Shown: positions 1 to 8,010, counted from the stretch's first letter. The stretch: DNA of 32,496 nucleotides from Streptomyces sp. col6 (GCF_008042035.1 NZ_RDBL01000001.1:1-32496), one strand, 5' to 3'. The notes: generated by a model from the letters alone, not told the origin. Program-made: numbers and translations.

Positions 1-1269
1 GCCCCGCCCCACCTGCCCGTCCACCCCGTGGACCGGGCCTTCCTCAACCTGGAGCGCGCACGCCCGGACGTACGCTGGGACGCCGGGGGCGTCGCGTACC
101 TGAGCGGGCCGCCTCCTGCCCTCGCGGACCTCCGCGCGTACTTCGGTCACCGCCTGCGCGCGCTGCCGCTGATGACGAGCCGTATCGAGAGCGGCCAGCG
201 ACCGCGATGGCAGCCGGACGAGGGCTTCGACGTGGACCGGCACGTGCACGAGGTCGTCGCCGACGGGCCCGACGGCTGGGACGCCGCCCTGCACACCGCG
301 CTCAACGCCCCCTTCGCGCCCGGCACCTACTGGGGAGCCTGGCTGGTCCACGGCCACGATCCGGACGCCTACGCCCTGTGCTACCGCTTCCACCACGCCT
401 GCCAGGACGGTGCGGCGGCGGCCATGACCTTCCGGGCCGTGCTCGGTGAGGGGGAAGCCTCCGGCAGGCCCGTGCCCGGCCCGGGGCGCCGGGCCGGGAT
501 GCCCCGGCGTGCGGCCGCCGCCGTCGGGCTGGCCGCCAGGTTCGCGGCCGGCACGGTCGCCGTACGCGGACACCGCCCCGTCGCCGCGTACGTGCCGACC
601 GGCGAACGGCGGCTGTACCGGGGGCGTGTGCCCTCGGACACCCTCCGGCGGATCGGTGCGGCACGGGACGGCTCGGCGCACGACGCGCATCTCGCGGCGC
701 TCGCCGGGGCGCTGGCCGCCTGGGCCGACGAGTCGGAGGTACCGCTGCCCCGGGTCACGGCCGTGCTCCCGGTCGACGCGCGGCGCCCCGACGAGGAACA
801 GACCTGGGGGAACCGCTGCTTCGCCCTGCCCCTGGAACTGCCCGTGCGCCTCGCCCCCGCCGACGCGTCCTCGGACGGCGACGCCTTCAGGCGGCTGGAC
901 CACGTGACGACAGCGACGCGGAAACTGCGCGGCGCCGCACGACGGCAGACGATCGTGGACCTGGTACGCCACATGCCGGCCCGGCCCACCGAGTGGTACA
1001 TGCGCCGGGTGCTCTCCCCGCGTGTCACCAACGTCATGACCACCTCGATGCCGCTCGCCGACCGGGGCGGCCTGGGCGAGACCCGGGTGACGGGCACCGC
1101 CCTGCTGCCGCTGCTCGTCCCCGGTCATCTCTTCGCGGTCGCGCTCTCGTTCTTCGGCGAGTGGGCGGAGGTGTCCGTCGTCGTCGACAGGGGCCTGCCG
1201 CGGGGAGAGCGCCTGCCGGAGCTGTGGGAGCGGGCCGTGGCGGAACTGGAGGAGGCGGCGTCGCGATGA
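1..1269 (+). CDS. WS/DGAT-family acyltransferase, 5' end outside window
   Basis: Family members (wax ester synthase/diacylglycerol acyltransferase, a condensation-domain-like fold) move an acyl group from acyl-CoA to an alcohol or diacylglycerol. The frame is open from base 1. A GTG at 28 is possible but has no ribosome-binding site, and the family's N-terminal signature (VDRAFLNLE) begins right there, so the true start is probably just upstream of the window. The active-site HHxxxDG motif is present as HHACQDG, about residue 120 counted from the GTG. A central GN segment (WGNRCFALPLELPV) and the late TNV segment also fit the family. At about 413 residues it is slightly shorter than typical members (about 450). 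The stop overlaps a possible start of the next gene (ATGA at 1266), so it is probably co-transcribed with the ABC transporter. Its substrate cannot be told from sequence. Confidence 0.8.
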   Translation, partial: APPHLPVHPVDRAFLNLERARPDVRWDAGGVAYLSGPPPALADLRAYFGHRLRALPLMTSRIESGQRPRWQPDEGFDVDRHVHEVVADGPDGWDAALHTALNAPFAPGTYWGAWLVHGHDPDAYALCYRFHHACQDGAAAAMTFRAVLGEGEASGRPVPGPGRRAGMPRRAAAAVGLAARFAAGTVAVRGHRPVAAYVPTGERRLYRGRVPSDTLRRIGAARDGSAHDAHLAALAGALAAWADESEVPLPRVTAVLPVDARRPDEEQTWGNRCFALPLELPVRLAPADASSDGDAFRRLDHVTTATRKLRGAARRQTIVDLVRHMPARPTEWYMRRVLSPRVTNVMTTSMPLADRGGLGETRVTGTALLPLLVPGHLFAVALSFFGEWAEVSVVVDRGLPRGERLPELWERAVAELEEAASR

Positions 1270-1337
1270 GGCGATGCACGGCGGCGAGCCGGCCGCCCGC
1301 CCGGTCCCGTACACACCCGACACGACGGAGCAGCGCG

Positions 1338-1952
1338 ATGGACGTCACCGATGTGCACCACTCCTACCGGCGGCACGCCGTTCTCCGGGGCGTCGGCCTC
1401 CAGCTGCGGCCCGGCGCACTCGCCGGGATCGTCGGGGAGAACGGAGCGGGGAAGTCCACCCTGCTGAAGATCCTGGCCGGTGAACTCGCCCCGGACCGGG
1501 GAACGGTCCGGCACAGCGGCAGGCTCGGCTACTGCCCCCAGGCCGTCGTGCTCGACGACTCGTTCACCGTCCGCCAGCACCTCGACTTCTTCCGGCACGC
1601 CTTCGGCCTGCCGGACCTCCGGCGGGCCTTCGAGGTGATGGAGATCCTGGCTTTCACCGAGTATCTCGACCACCGTGCGGGGCTGCTGAGCGGCGGTTCG
1701 AGGCAGAAGCTGAACCTGACACTGGCGCTCATGCACGACCCGGACGTCCTGCTGCTGGACGAGCCCTACCAGGGGTTCGACTGGGAGACCTATCTGCGGT
1801 TCTGGGAGCTGGCGACGAGCCTGCGCGACGCCGGACGCTCGGTGCTGGTCGTCTCGCACCTCGCGTACGACATCGACCGGCTCGACCTGCTGTGGCGGCT
1901 GGGCGGCGGGCGCCTGCACCTCCGCGACACGCGTACGGGGGCGACCGCGTGA
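1338..1952 (+). CDS. ABC transporter ATP-binding protein
   Basis: This is the nucleotide-binding subunit of an ABC transporter that works with the permease immediately downstream. In the 204-residue protein one sees Walker A (GENGAGKST, about residue 33), a Q-loop (LGYCPQ), the signature LSGGSRQKL, Walker B (VLLLDEPYQGFD) and the H-loop (VVSHLAYD). I chose the ATG at 1338 because it has a GGAG ribosome-binding site 7 bases upstream and because the ABC fold begins directly after it. An alternative ATG at 1266 overlaps the previous stop and also has a GGAGG; it would add 24 Arg/Ser/Thr-rich residues with no ABC similarity. The stop overlaps the permease start (GTGA). Substrate unknown; export is likely from the short single-domain layout. 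Confidence 0.9.
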   Translation: MDVTDVHHSYRRHAVLRGVGLQLRPGALAGIVGENGAGKSTLLKILAGELAPDRGTVRHSGRLGYCPQAVVLDDSFTVRQHLDFFRHAFGLPDLRRAFEVMEILAFTEYLDHRAGLLSGGSRQKLNLTLALMHDPDVLLLDEPYQGFDWETYLRFWELATSLRDAGRSVLVVSHLAYDIDRLDLLWRLGGGRLHLRDTRTGATA

Positions 1953-2770
1953 GGAGGCACTGGTCCCTGTTCGTCACGGCGTCCCGCTACGCGCTGACCG
2001 GCCACGCCCGCAACCGGTTCGCGATGCTGCTGGTGGTCGTGTACATCCCTGTCTGGATCGGCCTGGCCTATGTGGCCATCCCCAGCCGGCCGGCCCCGTT
2101 CCGGCTGCGGGCCACCGGCGAGATCCTGTCCCCGCCGGGCAACCACCTCACCCAGATCACCGGCGCGCTCAACGCGGTCACCCTGATCGCCGGTTTCATG
2201 ATGTTCGCCGCCACCTTCACCGGGGGCGCCTTCGACCGTCGCCTGGCCATGGCGGGATACCCCCGGTATCACCTCGTCCTCGCCAAGCTCTCCGCGCTGA
2301 CGCTGGTCTGTACGGCCGTCGCCGCTTACGCCACGGCTGCCGCGGGCTTCGCCTGGACCCCGCGGCAGCCCCTGATGCTGGCCGCCGGGCTGTTCCTCGC
2401 CGCCCTGACCTACGGGGCGCTCGGCGTGGTCTTCGGATCGGTGCTCCGCCGCGAGGTGGAGGGGATGTTCGCCATCCTCATGATCAGCATCCTCGATGTG
2501 GCCCTGCAGAACCCGCTCTCCAGCTCGGGATCGGACAGTGCGGTCGTCCGCTTCCTGCCGACCTACGGGGCCGTGCAGGCCAGCATGTCCGCCGCATTCT
2601 CCGACGCTCCGGTGGGGGAGGGGCTCGCGATCCAGTTCCTCTGGCTCACCGCCGCCGCGTGCGCCGGACTGCTGGTCTTCCGCAGGCGCACCCGCGACGC
2701 GCTGCCCGCCCGGGGGAGGTCCGGCGTGCCGGCGCCCACCCGGTCCCCGGAGGCGGCACGACAGCCGTGA
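1949..2770 (+). CDS. ABC transporter permease
   Basis: This is the membrane partner of the preceding ATPase. The GTG start at 1949 overlaps the ATPase stop in a GTGA arrangement, which implies translational coupling. The 273-residue protein shows about six hydrophobic segments, near residues 24-44, 73-93, 112-139, 145-170, 174-193 and 230-248, and ends in a basic, proline-rich cytoplasmic tail. It resembles ABC-2-type export permeases in size and in lacking a substrate-binding partner gene. The pair might export a lipid made by the upstream acyltransferase or, less likely, the lanthipeptide encoded 8.5 kb downstream, which has no adjacent transporter. Neither link is shown by the sequence. 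Confidence 0.85.
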   Translation: MRRHWSLFVTASRYALTGHARNRFAMLLVVVYIPVWIGLAYVAIPSRPAPFRLRATGEILSPPGNHLTQITGALNAVTLIAGFMMFAATFTGGAFDRRLAMAGYPRYHLVLAKLSALTLVCTAVAAYATAAAGFAWTPRQPLMLAAGLFLAALTYGALGVVFGSVLRREVEGMFAILMISILDVALQNPLSSSGSDSAVVRFLPTYGAVQASMSAAFSDAPVGEGLAIQFLWLTAAACAGLLVFRRRTRDALPARGRSGVPAPTRSPEAARQP

Positions 2771-2859
2771 CCTCCGAATACCGGTGATCGTTCTGTAGCC
2801 GTCGGGCGCGTACACGGCGCCCGCTACGACACCCCCCTCGCTCAAGGAGCACCACTCCC

Positions 2860-3381
2860 ATGACCCTGTCGCGTACCGCCCGGAGCACCGTCCTCGCGGT
2901 GGCCCTCCTGTCCGTCTCCGCGCTGGCCTCCCCGTCCCCGGCCCAGGCGGCGGCCCTGCCGCCGGCGTGTCAGGAAGCGCTGCTGGAGACCTTCGACAAG
3001 TTCCCCGTCGTCGACTTCACGGTGCCGGACAAGGTCAAGAACACCATGCTCGGTGAGGTTCTCGGCCTGAGCGAGGAGGATCAGAAGGTGTTCACCGAGA
3101 AGGCGTGCGCGGCCTGGAACAGCTGGGCGACCGCCAACGGCCAGGCCGTCGCCGCGGACCTGGACACGCGCTACCGCAACGCGGCGGCGCCGGTGTGCAA
3201 CAAGTTCGCGAAGTCGTCCCTCGCGACGATCAAGAAGTACGCCCCGAACGTGCCCGCCGAGACGCGCGACCTGGAGAAGCTGGCCAAGCGCATCTGGAAG
3301 GACTCCATGACGAAGCTGGCCGCCAACGCCACCAACGCCGACTGCCGTACCGCGTACGACACGGCGAAGGCCGGCTGGTAA
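2860..3381 (+). CDS. Small secreted protein of unknown function
   Basis: A 173-residue protein with a classical Sec signal peptide: a basic N-terminus (MTLSRTARS), a hydrophobic stretch, and an AQA-like cleavage site near residue 30. The mature part, about 143 residues, is mostly helical and charged and has four cysteines (PPACQEA, EKACAAW, APVCNKF, NADCRTA), enough for two disulfide bonds outside the cell. The ATG is preceded by AAGGAG with good spacing. I recognise no enzymatic motif. It stands alone between the ABC transporter and a strong convergent terminator, with an 89-base gap upstream that probably holds its promoter. Confidence 0.8.
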   Translation: MTLSRTARSTVLAVALLSVSALASPSPAQAAALPPACQEALLETFDKFPVVDFTVPDKVKNTMLGEVLGLSEEDQKVFTEKACAAWNSWATANGQAVAADLDTRYRNAAAPVCNKFAKSSLATIKKYAPNVPAETRDLEKLAKRIWKDSMTKLAANATNADCRTAYDTAKAGW

Positions 3382-3403
3382 CACGGCCCGCGGACCGTCG
3401 CGC

Positions 3404-3439
3404 CCGTGCCCCGCGTTCCGTACGGGACGCGGGGCACGG
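3404..3439. terminator. Bidirectional transcription terminator
   Basis: A perfect 13-bp inverted repeat (left arm 3404-3416, right arm 3427-3439) with a 10-base loop that can itself pair (CCGTACGG). It lies between the stop of the secreted-protein gene and the stop of the convergent STAS gene, so it can end transcription from both sides. Confidence 0.8.
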
Positions 3440-3447
3440 CACCGAAG

Positions 3448-3849
3448 TCAGCAGGTGGCCGCTTCCTCGACCGTGGCGCGCACGTAGAGGACCGCGTCGA
3501 GTCCGGTGAGCTCCAGCAGCCGCTGGAGCTGGGGCTTCGGGGCGGCCAGGCGTAGGGCGCCCGCCCGGTGGGTGAGGATCAGCAGGTTCAGGAGCGAGGA
3601 ATCCGCGAAGGTGATCCCGGAGGCGTCCAGCACCACCTTCGGATGGCGCCAGGCGGCGGTGGTCAGTGCCTCCTCCAGCCGCGAGATCGACTCCAGGTCG
3701 CAGGAGCCCTGGGCCGCGACCACCCACACACCGTGGCGCTCGTACTCCACCACCACGGCCTGCGCCGGGCCGGGCCCGCCGGACGGGCGCGCGCTGCTTG
3801 CGCCGACGCCGCTCACGCATGCTGCCGGGCCGGCTTCGCGGTACGACAC
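3448..3849 (-). CDS. STAS-domain anti-anti-sigma factor
   Basis: STAS proteins of this type bind an RsbW-like anti-sigma kinase and release its sigma factor when the conserved serine is unphosphorylated. The 133-residue protein has about 30 disordered Gly/Ala/Pro-rich residues and then a STAS domain (about 31-130). The phosphorylation loop is FADSSLLNLL, with D83 followed by S84 and S85. The GTG start at 3849 has GGAGG upstream at good spacing. The gene is divergent from the winged-helix regulator at 3936, with a relatively AT-rich 86-base gap. No kinase gene is directly adjacent; the nearest RsbW-like ATPase is at 7576-8010. The N-terminal extension and double serine set it apart from the other two STAS proteins here. 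Confidence 0.85.
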   Translation of the reverse strand: MSYREAGPAACVSGVGASSARPSGGPGPAQAVVVEYERHGVWVVAAQGSCDLESISRLEEALTTAAWRHPKVVLDASGITFADSSLLNLLILTHRAGALRLAAPKPQLQRLLELTGLDAVLYVRATVEEAATC

Positions 3850-3935
3850 CCGTGGCCTCCTGTGACTTTCACCCTGTCAGTGATTACACGAAAAGTATGT
3901 CATGTAGTTGAGGGCGGGCAAGCATGCGCGCTTAG

Positions 3936-4277
3936 ATGGGATGCATGCCTGGAGCACCCGAATCCCACACCGGATGGACGTTCATCACCAATCACGCGCG
4001 CGTACTGGCGACGATCGCCGAGGGCTCGACCGTCCGGATCCGCGACATCGCCGCACGGTGCCGGCTCACGGAGCGTGCGGTCCAGCGGATCATCGCCGAC
4101 CTCGAACAGGACGGATACCTCTCCCACACCCGAGAGGGGCGCGCGAACACGTATCGCATCGAAACGGACAAGGTGCTGCGGCACCCCGCCGAAGCCGGCC
4201 TTTCCGTCGCCTCGCTGCTCACGCTCCTCGTGCAGGACGAAACGGACCGGGGCAGAGACCGGGTGAAGGCTCCGTGA
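3936..4277 (+). CDS. Winged helix-turn-helix transcriptional regulator
   Basis: A 113-residue DNA-binding protein of the MarR/ArsR-like winged-helix type. Residues about 15-90 form the fold: a helix (TNHARVLATIAEG), the HTH (VRIRDIAARCRLTERAVQRIIADLEQDGYL) and the wing (SHTREGRANTYRIE). No effector-binding domain or metal-binding cysteines are evident. The start is uncertain: ATG 3936 or the in-frame ATG 3945, neither with a strong ribosome-binding site. It sits directly upstream of the phosphatase/B12-sensor/STAS operon, and inverted repeats lie between them, so I infer that it regulates that operon or itself. Similar small regulators are common in Streptomyces and mostly uncharacterised. 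Confidence 0.75.
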   Translation: MGCMPGAPESHTGWTFITNHARVLATIAEGSTVRIRDIAARCRLTERAVQRIIADLEQDGYLSHTREGRANTYRIETDKVLRHPAEAGLSVASLLTLLVQDETDRGRDRVKAP

Positions 4278-4446
4278 GGGTTCCGCGTCCGACGGGTGGC
4301 GGGACGGTGGCGATATCACGCTCCGTCACCGTGACGGGGGCGGTCGATTGCCAGCGAGGGCGGCGCTGCGGGATAGTTGCCGCACGGCAAATGCTTTTCC
4401 GTCCAGTTGGAAGGTGGTGCCGCCCGCCGCAGGCGGGCGCCCCCTC
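4278..4446 (+). promoter_or_regulatory. Upstream region of the phosphatase operon with three inverted repeats
   Basis: Three short perfect inverted repeats are visible. The first is CCGTCAC-C-GTGACGG at 4323-4337, the second is TTGCCG-CA-CGGCAA at 4377-4390, and the third is an 8-bp stem with a GCA triloop at 4421-4439. The first two look like dimeric operator sites. The third would lie over the ribosome-binding region if ATG 4447 is the phosphatase start. I could not place a convincing -35/-10 pair. Function is inferred only from position and symmetry. Confidence 0.4.
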
Positions 4447-6111
4447 ATGGCCCCTCCCCGAAGAACGTCCGTGACGAGCGCCGGCGAACGTCCGGCGCCC
4501 GGCCCATGGTCAACGGCTCCGCATCCGGTGCTCGAAAGCGCCGCGGACGGCGTGCTGACCGAGGTCAACCCCGCCGCCTCCCGGCTCCTGCGCGACGCGC
4601 GGCCGGGCGCCAGGATGGCCGACGCGGCCCCCGCCTGGCTCGCCCTGGCGGACGAGGAACTGCGCGACCGGACCGTGAACCGGTGCGCGGACACCGACGG
4701 CGGTGCGTCCGGCTGGATCGGCACCCGCAGTTTCGAGGCCCTTCCCAGCCGGGGCGAGAACGGGAACGTGGTGTGGTGGCTGGTCGAGGACACCGGCCGC
4801 AGGCGCGCCGAGGAGGCGCTCGCCACCGAACGCGAACGGACCGCTTTCCTCTCGGAGGCGTCCCACGTCCTGCTGTCCTCGCTGAACACCGACCGGTGTG
4901 TGAGCGCCACCGCCCGGCTCGCCTCCGAATACCTCGCGGAGGCGGCGTTCGTCGTCTCGCCCGCCCGGGGCGACAAGCTCCCGCTCGCCCACGCGGTCGC
5001 CGGCCAGGACGCCGGGCGCGGCCTCGTCGCGGCCGACCCGTGCGAACTGCCCGGCCTGGACGAGGCCCTTCAGGGCTTCCCGCCCGTGCCCTCGCGCTGG
5101 ATCGATCCCGGGACACTGCCCGCCTGGATGATCCCCGAGGGCTACACCGGAACGATCACTTCGGTGGTCATCACGCCACTGCCCGGCCAGGGGGTCCCGG
5201 CGGGCGCCCTGGTCCTGCTGCGGAGCGGCGGCCAGTTCACCGAGAACGAGCAGGTCTTCGCCCGGCTGTTCGCCGCACGGGCAGGTGCGGCCCTGTCCGC
5301 CGCCCATCTGTACGCGGAGCAGAGCGCCATCACACGGACCCTGATGCAGGACCTGCTCCCGCCCCGGCTGCACCGCGTCAACGGGGTCGAGTTCGCGGGC
5401 GGCTACCGGCCCGCCGCCGCCCGCGAACGCGTCGGCGGGGACTTCTTCGACGTCCACCACTCAGGCACCGAGGAGGAGGACTCCTCGCTGGTGATTCTGG
5501 GAGACGTGTGCGGCAAGGGGCTGGACGCCGCGGTGCTCACCGGCAAGATCCGCAACACCCTGCAGGCCCTTGTCCCGATGGCGGACGACCACCAGAAGAT
5601 GCTGGGACTCCTCAACGGGGCGCTCCTCAACTCCCACCACACCCGCTTCGCGACCATGGTCCTGGCGTCGGTCCGGCGGACGGACCACGTGGTGCGCCTG
5701 CGGCTCACCTCCGCCGGCCATCCCGTGCCGCTGGTGGTCCGGGTGGACGGCCGCGTCGAGGAGGCCGGCACCCACGGCACCCTCATCGGCGCCCTTCCCG
5801 ACATCGAGTCCCGGACCGTCGAAACCGTGCTGCGCCCCGGCGAGACGTGTCTGCTCTACACCGACGGGTTCACCGAGGCCCGGGGTGGCCCGCTCGGCGA
5901 CGAGATGTTCGGTGAGGAGAGGCTGAAGCGGGCGCTCTCGGAGTGCGCGGACATGCCCGGTGAGGCCGTGGTCGAGCGCATACAGATGCTCGCCGCCCAA
6001 TGGGTACGGGGCGGTGGCCACGACGACATGGCGGTCGTCGCGATCACCGCGCCCCGGACGAACCACCTCAGCGCGGTGGACGGACACACACGGGGCAGGT
6101 ACACCGCATGA
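4447..6111 (+). CDS. PP2C/SpoIIE-type protein phosphatase with GAF and PAS-like domains
   Basis: Such phosphatases dephosphorylate STAS anti-anti-sigma factors and so switch on a sigma factor. Numbered from ATG 4447 (554 residues): a weak PAS-like segment (about 20-125), a short coiled coil (about 127-145), a GAF domain (about 145-290) and a C-terminal SpoIIE/PP2C domain (about 310-540). Metal-binding acidic motifs are present: GGDFFD (around D332/D335), GDVCGKG (D353), YTDGF (D473) and GGGHDD (D526/D527). The start is uncertain: TTG 4348 and GTG 4471 are in-frame alternatives and none has a good ribosome-binding site. The stop overlaps the B12-sensor start (ATGA), and that gene overlaps a STAS gene in the same way. 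The three products therefore very likely work together, with the downstream STAS protein as the probable substrate. Confidence 0.9.
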   Translation: MAPPRRTSVTSAGERPAPGPWSTAPHPVLESAADGVLTEVNPAASRLLRDARPGARMADAAPAWLALADEELRDRTVNRCADTDGGASGWIGTRSFEALPSRGENGNVVWWLVEDTGRRRAEEALATERERTAFLSEASHVLLSSLNTDRCVSATARLASEYLAEAAFVVSPARGDKLPLAHAVAGQDAGRGLVAADPCELPGLDEALQGFPPVPSRWIDPGTLPAWMIPEGYTGTITSVVITPLPGQGVPAGALVLLRSGGQFTENEQVFARLFAARAGAALSAAHLYAEQSAITRTLMQDLLPPRLHRVNGVEFAGGYRPAAARERVGGDFFDVHHSGTEEEDSSLVILGDVCGKGLDAAVLTGKIRNTLQALVPMADDHQKMLGLLNGALLNSHHTRFATMVLASVRRTDHVVRLRLTSAGHPVPLVVRVDGRVEEAGTHGTLIGALPDIESRTVETVLRPGETCLLYTDGFTEARGGPLGDEMFGEERLKRALSECADMPGEAVVERIQMLAAQWVRGGGHDDMAVVAITAPRTNHLSAVDGHTRGRYTA

Positions 6112-7178
6112 CGGCTGTGACGGGGGAGCTGCGTGACCGGCTCCTGACCGCCGTGGCCCTGGACCGCGACGAGTTCGCCGCCGCCGGTCTCGTCACCGGC
6201 GCCCTCGACGACGGCACGCCCCCGGAATCGGTCCTCCTGGACCTCATCGCACCTGTGCAGGCGCGGGTGGGCACGGAGTGGGCCGCCAACCGCCTCACCG
6301 TGGCCCAGGAGCACGCGGCCAGCGCCATCGTCGAGCGGGTGATCACGGCGCTCGCCCACCACCCCGCCGCCCGTACGGAGCCCACCCTCGGCAGGGTCAC
6401 CGTGGCCTGCGTCGAGCAGGAGTGGCACTCCCTGCCCGCCCGGCTCCTGGCCGAGGTCCTCACCCTGCGGGGCTGGGAGGTCGACTTCCTCGGCGCCCAG
6501 GTCCCCACGCCCCACCTCGTCGCACATCTCCACCACACCGGCGCGGACGTGGTCGCGCTCTCCTCGTCCATCCCCACCCGGCTGCCCGCCGCCCACGCGG
6601 CGATCACCGCCTGCCAGTCCGTCGGGGTGCCCGTCCTCGCCGGGGGCGCGGCCTTCGGGCACGACGGCCGCTACGCGCGCATGCTCGGCGCGAACGCCTG
6701 GGCCCCCGACGCTCGCGGCGCCGCCGAGCAACTGGCCGCGGGTCTGGCTCCGCCCACGCCGGCCGGCGTACGGCAGCAGAGCGACGACCTGCCGCACCTG
6801 CTCGACCAGGAGTACACCCTGGTCTCGCGTGCGCAGGGGCTGCTCGTCAAGCAGGTCCTGGCGAAGCTGGAGGACATGTTCCCGGCCATGGCCGCGTACA
6901 CCGGACTCCAGCGCGAGCGCACCGCGGAGGACATCGCGCACATCGTCGAATTCCTGTCCGTGGCGGTGTACACGGACGACGACGAACTGTTCACCACCTT
7001 CATGACCTGGACCGCGGACATCCTCACGGCCCGTCGCGTCCCCGCCCGATCCCTGCCGCCCGTCCTGGACATCCTGATGACCGAACTCAAGGACTTTCCC
7101 CGGGCCGTCCGGCCCCTGACCCGGGCCCGGACCATCCTGGCCGACGCCGTCGCAGCGAACCCGGGAGCCCACGCATGA
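6108..7178 (+). CDS. CarH-like cobalamin-binding sensor protein without DNA-binding domain
   Basis: A 356-residue protein whose N-terminal two thirds match the B12-binding module of CarH/LitR photoreceptors. The helical cap (about 1-90) has the W-x9-EH signature (W58, E68, H69) that in CarH packs over the adenosyl group. The Rossmann-like domain (about 93-215) has E105-W-H107, where H107 is the expected lower ligand to cobalt. The usual motif glycine is proline here (ExHxxP). No MerR-type HTH is present. The C-terminal part (about 225-350) is helical and unassigned, perhaps an output or RsbR-like domain. Both ends overlap neighbours by ATGA: phosphatase upstream, STAS downstream. I infer that it senses B12 or light and controls the partner switch; it could instead be a B12-binding protein without light response. 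Confidence 0.85.
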   Translation: MTAVTGELRDRLLTAVALDRDEFAAAGLVTGALDDGTPPESVLLDLIAPVQARVGTEWAANRLTVAQEHAASAIVERVITALAHHPAARTEPTLGRVTVACVEQEWHSLPARLLAEVLTLRGWEVDFLGAQVPTPHLVAHLHHTGADVVALSSSIPTRLPAAHAAITACQSVGVPVLAGGAAFGHDGRYARMLGANAWAPDARGAAEQLAAGLAPPTPAGVRQQSDDLPHLLDQEYTLVSRAQGLLVKQVLAKLEDMFPAMAAYTGLQRERTAEDIAHIVEFLSVAVYTDDDELFTTFMTWTADILTARRVPARSLPPVLDILMTELKDFPRAVRPLTRARTILADAVAANPGAHA

Positions 7179-7549
7179 GCACCCCGTCCCTCTCCCTCAC
7201 CGTCGAATCGGAGGACGGGGTCATGCGCCTGCGCCTCGCGGGCGTCCTCGACTACGACACCAGTGACGGACTCGTCGCGCGGGCCGGCGCGTGCGTCGAC
7301 GAGGACCCGCGAGCCGGCGGACTGCACCTCGACTGCGAGCAGCTCCGGCTCTGCGACTCCACGGGGCTTTCCGCGCTGCTGATGATCCACCGCCGGACCA
7401 CCGACCGGGGGATCGCGCTCTTCCTCGACAACCCGCCGCCGTTCCTGGAGCGGATGCTGGACGTCACCGGTACCCGGCACCTGTTCGCAGCGGAGAACGA
7501 GACGTCACGGCAGACCCGCCCCGACGAGATCCGGGAGACGACCGACTGA
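7175..7549 (+). CDS. STAS-domain anti-anti-sigma factor
   Basis: A 124-residue STAS protein with the canonical phosphorylation motif CDSTGLSALL (D61, S62), as in RsbV/SpoIIAA. The ATG overlaps the stop of the B12-sensor gene (ATGA), and the last 20 or so residues form a charged tail (ENETSRQTRPDE). As third gene of the phosphatase-sensor-STAS operon it is the likely substrate of that phosphatase. It is convergent with the RsbW-like ATPase gene at 7576, a candidate kinase for S62. Confidence 0.9.
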   Translation: MSTPSLSLTVESEDGVMRLRLAGVLDYDTSDGLVARAGACVDEDPRAGGLHLDCEQLRLCDSTGLSALLMIHRRTTDRGIALFLDNPPPFLERMLDVTGTRHLFAAENETSRQTRPDEIRETTD

Positions 7550-7550
7550 C

Positions 7551-7597
7551 GGCCCTGCCCGCGCCTCCCGGCCGCTCAGGGGTGCGCGGGCAGGGCC
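7551..7597. terminator. Bidirectional terminator between convergent genes
   Basis: A perfect 14-bp inverted repeat (7551-7564 with 7584-7597) with a 19-base loop. It starts just after the STAS stop. Its right arm lies within the last codons of the convergent ATPase gene, whose stop is in the loop. GC-rich stems of this kind without a U-tract are usual terminators in actinomycetes. Confidence 0.7.
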
Positions 7598-8010
7598 ATC
7601 AGCACCGTGATCCGTTTGCCGCCGGGGACCGGGCTGATGGATACCCCTTCGGCCAGCAGACGGACCAGCGGCCAGCCGTAGCCGCCGATCCTGGCCGCCC
7701 CCGCCCGCACCTCCGGCCCCACGTCCGGGGACTCGGCGGGCCTCTCCGTACTGGCGTCGCCGACGGTGATGCGCAGACCGTCACCCGACACCTCGGTCTC
7801 GAACGAGGTGAGCCGCCCACCGTGCCGGAAGGCGTTCGTCACCAGCTCCGACGTGACCAGCAGCATGTCGTCCACCACATGGGCGGGCCACTGCGCCACC
7901 GCGGCTCCGAAGCGTTCCGCGAGCAGCTCGGACACGATGCCCCGCGCGGCGGCCGCGTTCTGCGGCACGGCCGAGAGCCGATCCGCCTCCCCACCTGCCT
8001 CTATCGACAC
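7576..8010 (-). CDS. RsbW-like ATP-binding protein (anti-sigma factor/serine kinase family)
   Basis: A 144-residue GHKL-fold protein of the HATPase_c_2 type, the family of RsbW and SpoIIAB, which binds a sigma factor or phosphorylates a STAS partner. Visible ATP-binding motifs are the N-box SELVTNAFRHGG (E55, N59), the G1 box with D85 (VGDAS) and a G2-like GGYGWPLV (109-116). I chose the GTG at 8010 because the domain starts soon after it; an open frame further upstream reads as low-quality Arg-rich sequence over the STAS gene. It follows the STAS gene at 8045 by 34 bases on the same strand, a typical antagonist/kinase pair. Many Streptomyces copies act as regulators without a sigma factor beside them, and none is seen here. 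Confidence 0.85.
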   Translation of the reverse strand: MSIEAGGEADRLSAVPQNAAAARGIVSELLAERFGAAVAQWPAHVVDDMLLVTSELVTNAFRHGGRLTSFETEVSGDGLRITVGDASTERPAESPDVGPEVRAGAARIGGYGWPLVRLLAEGVSISPVPGGKRITVLMALPAHP

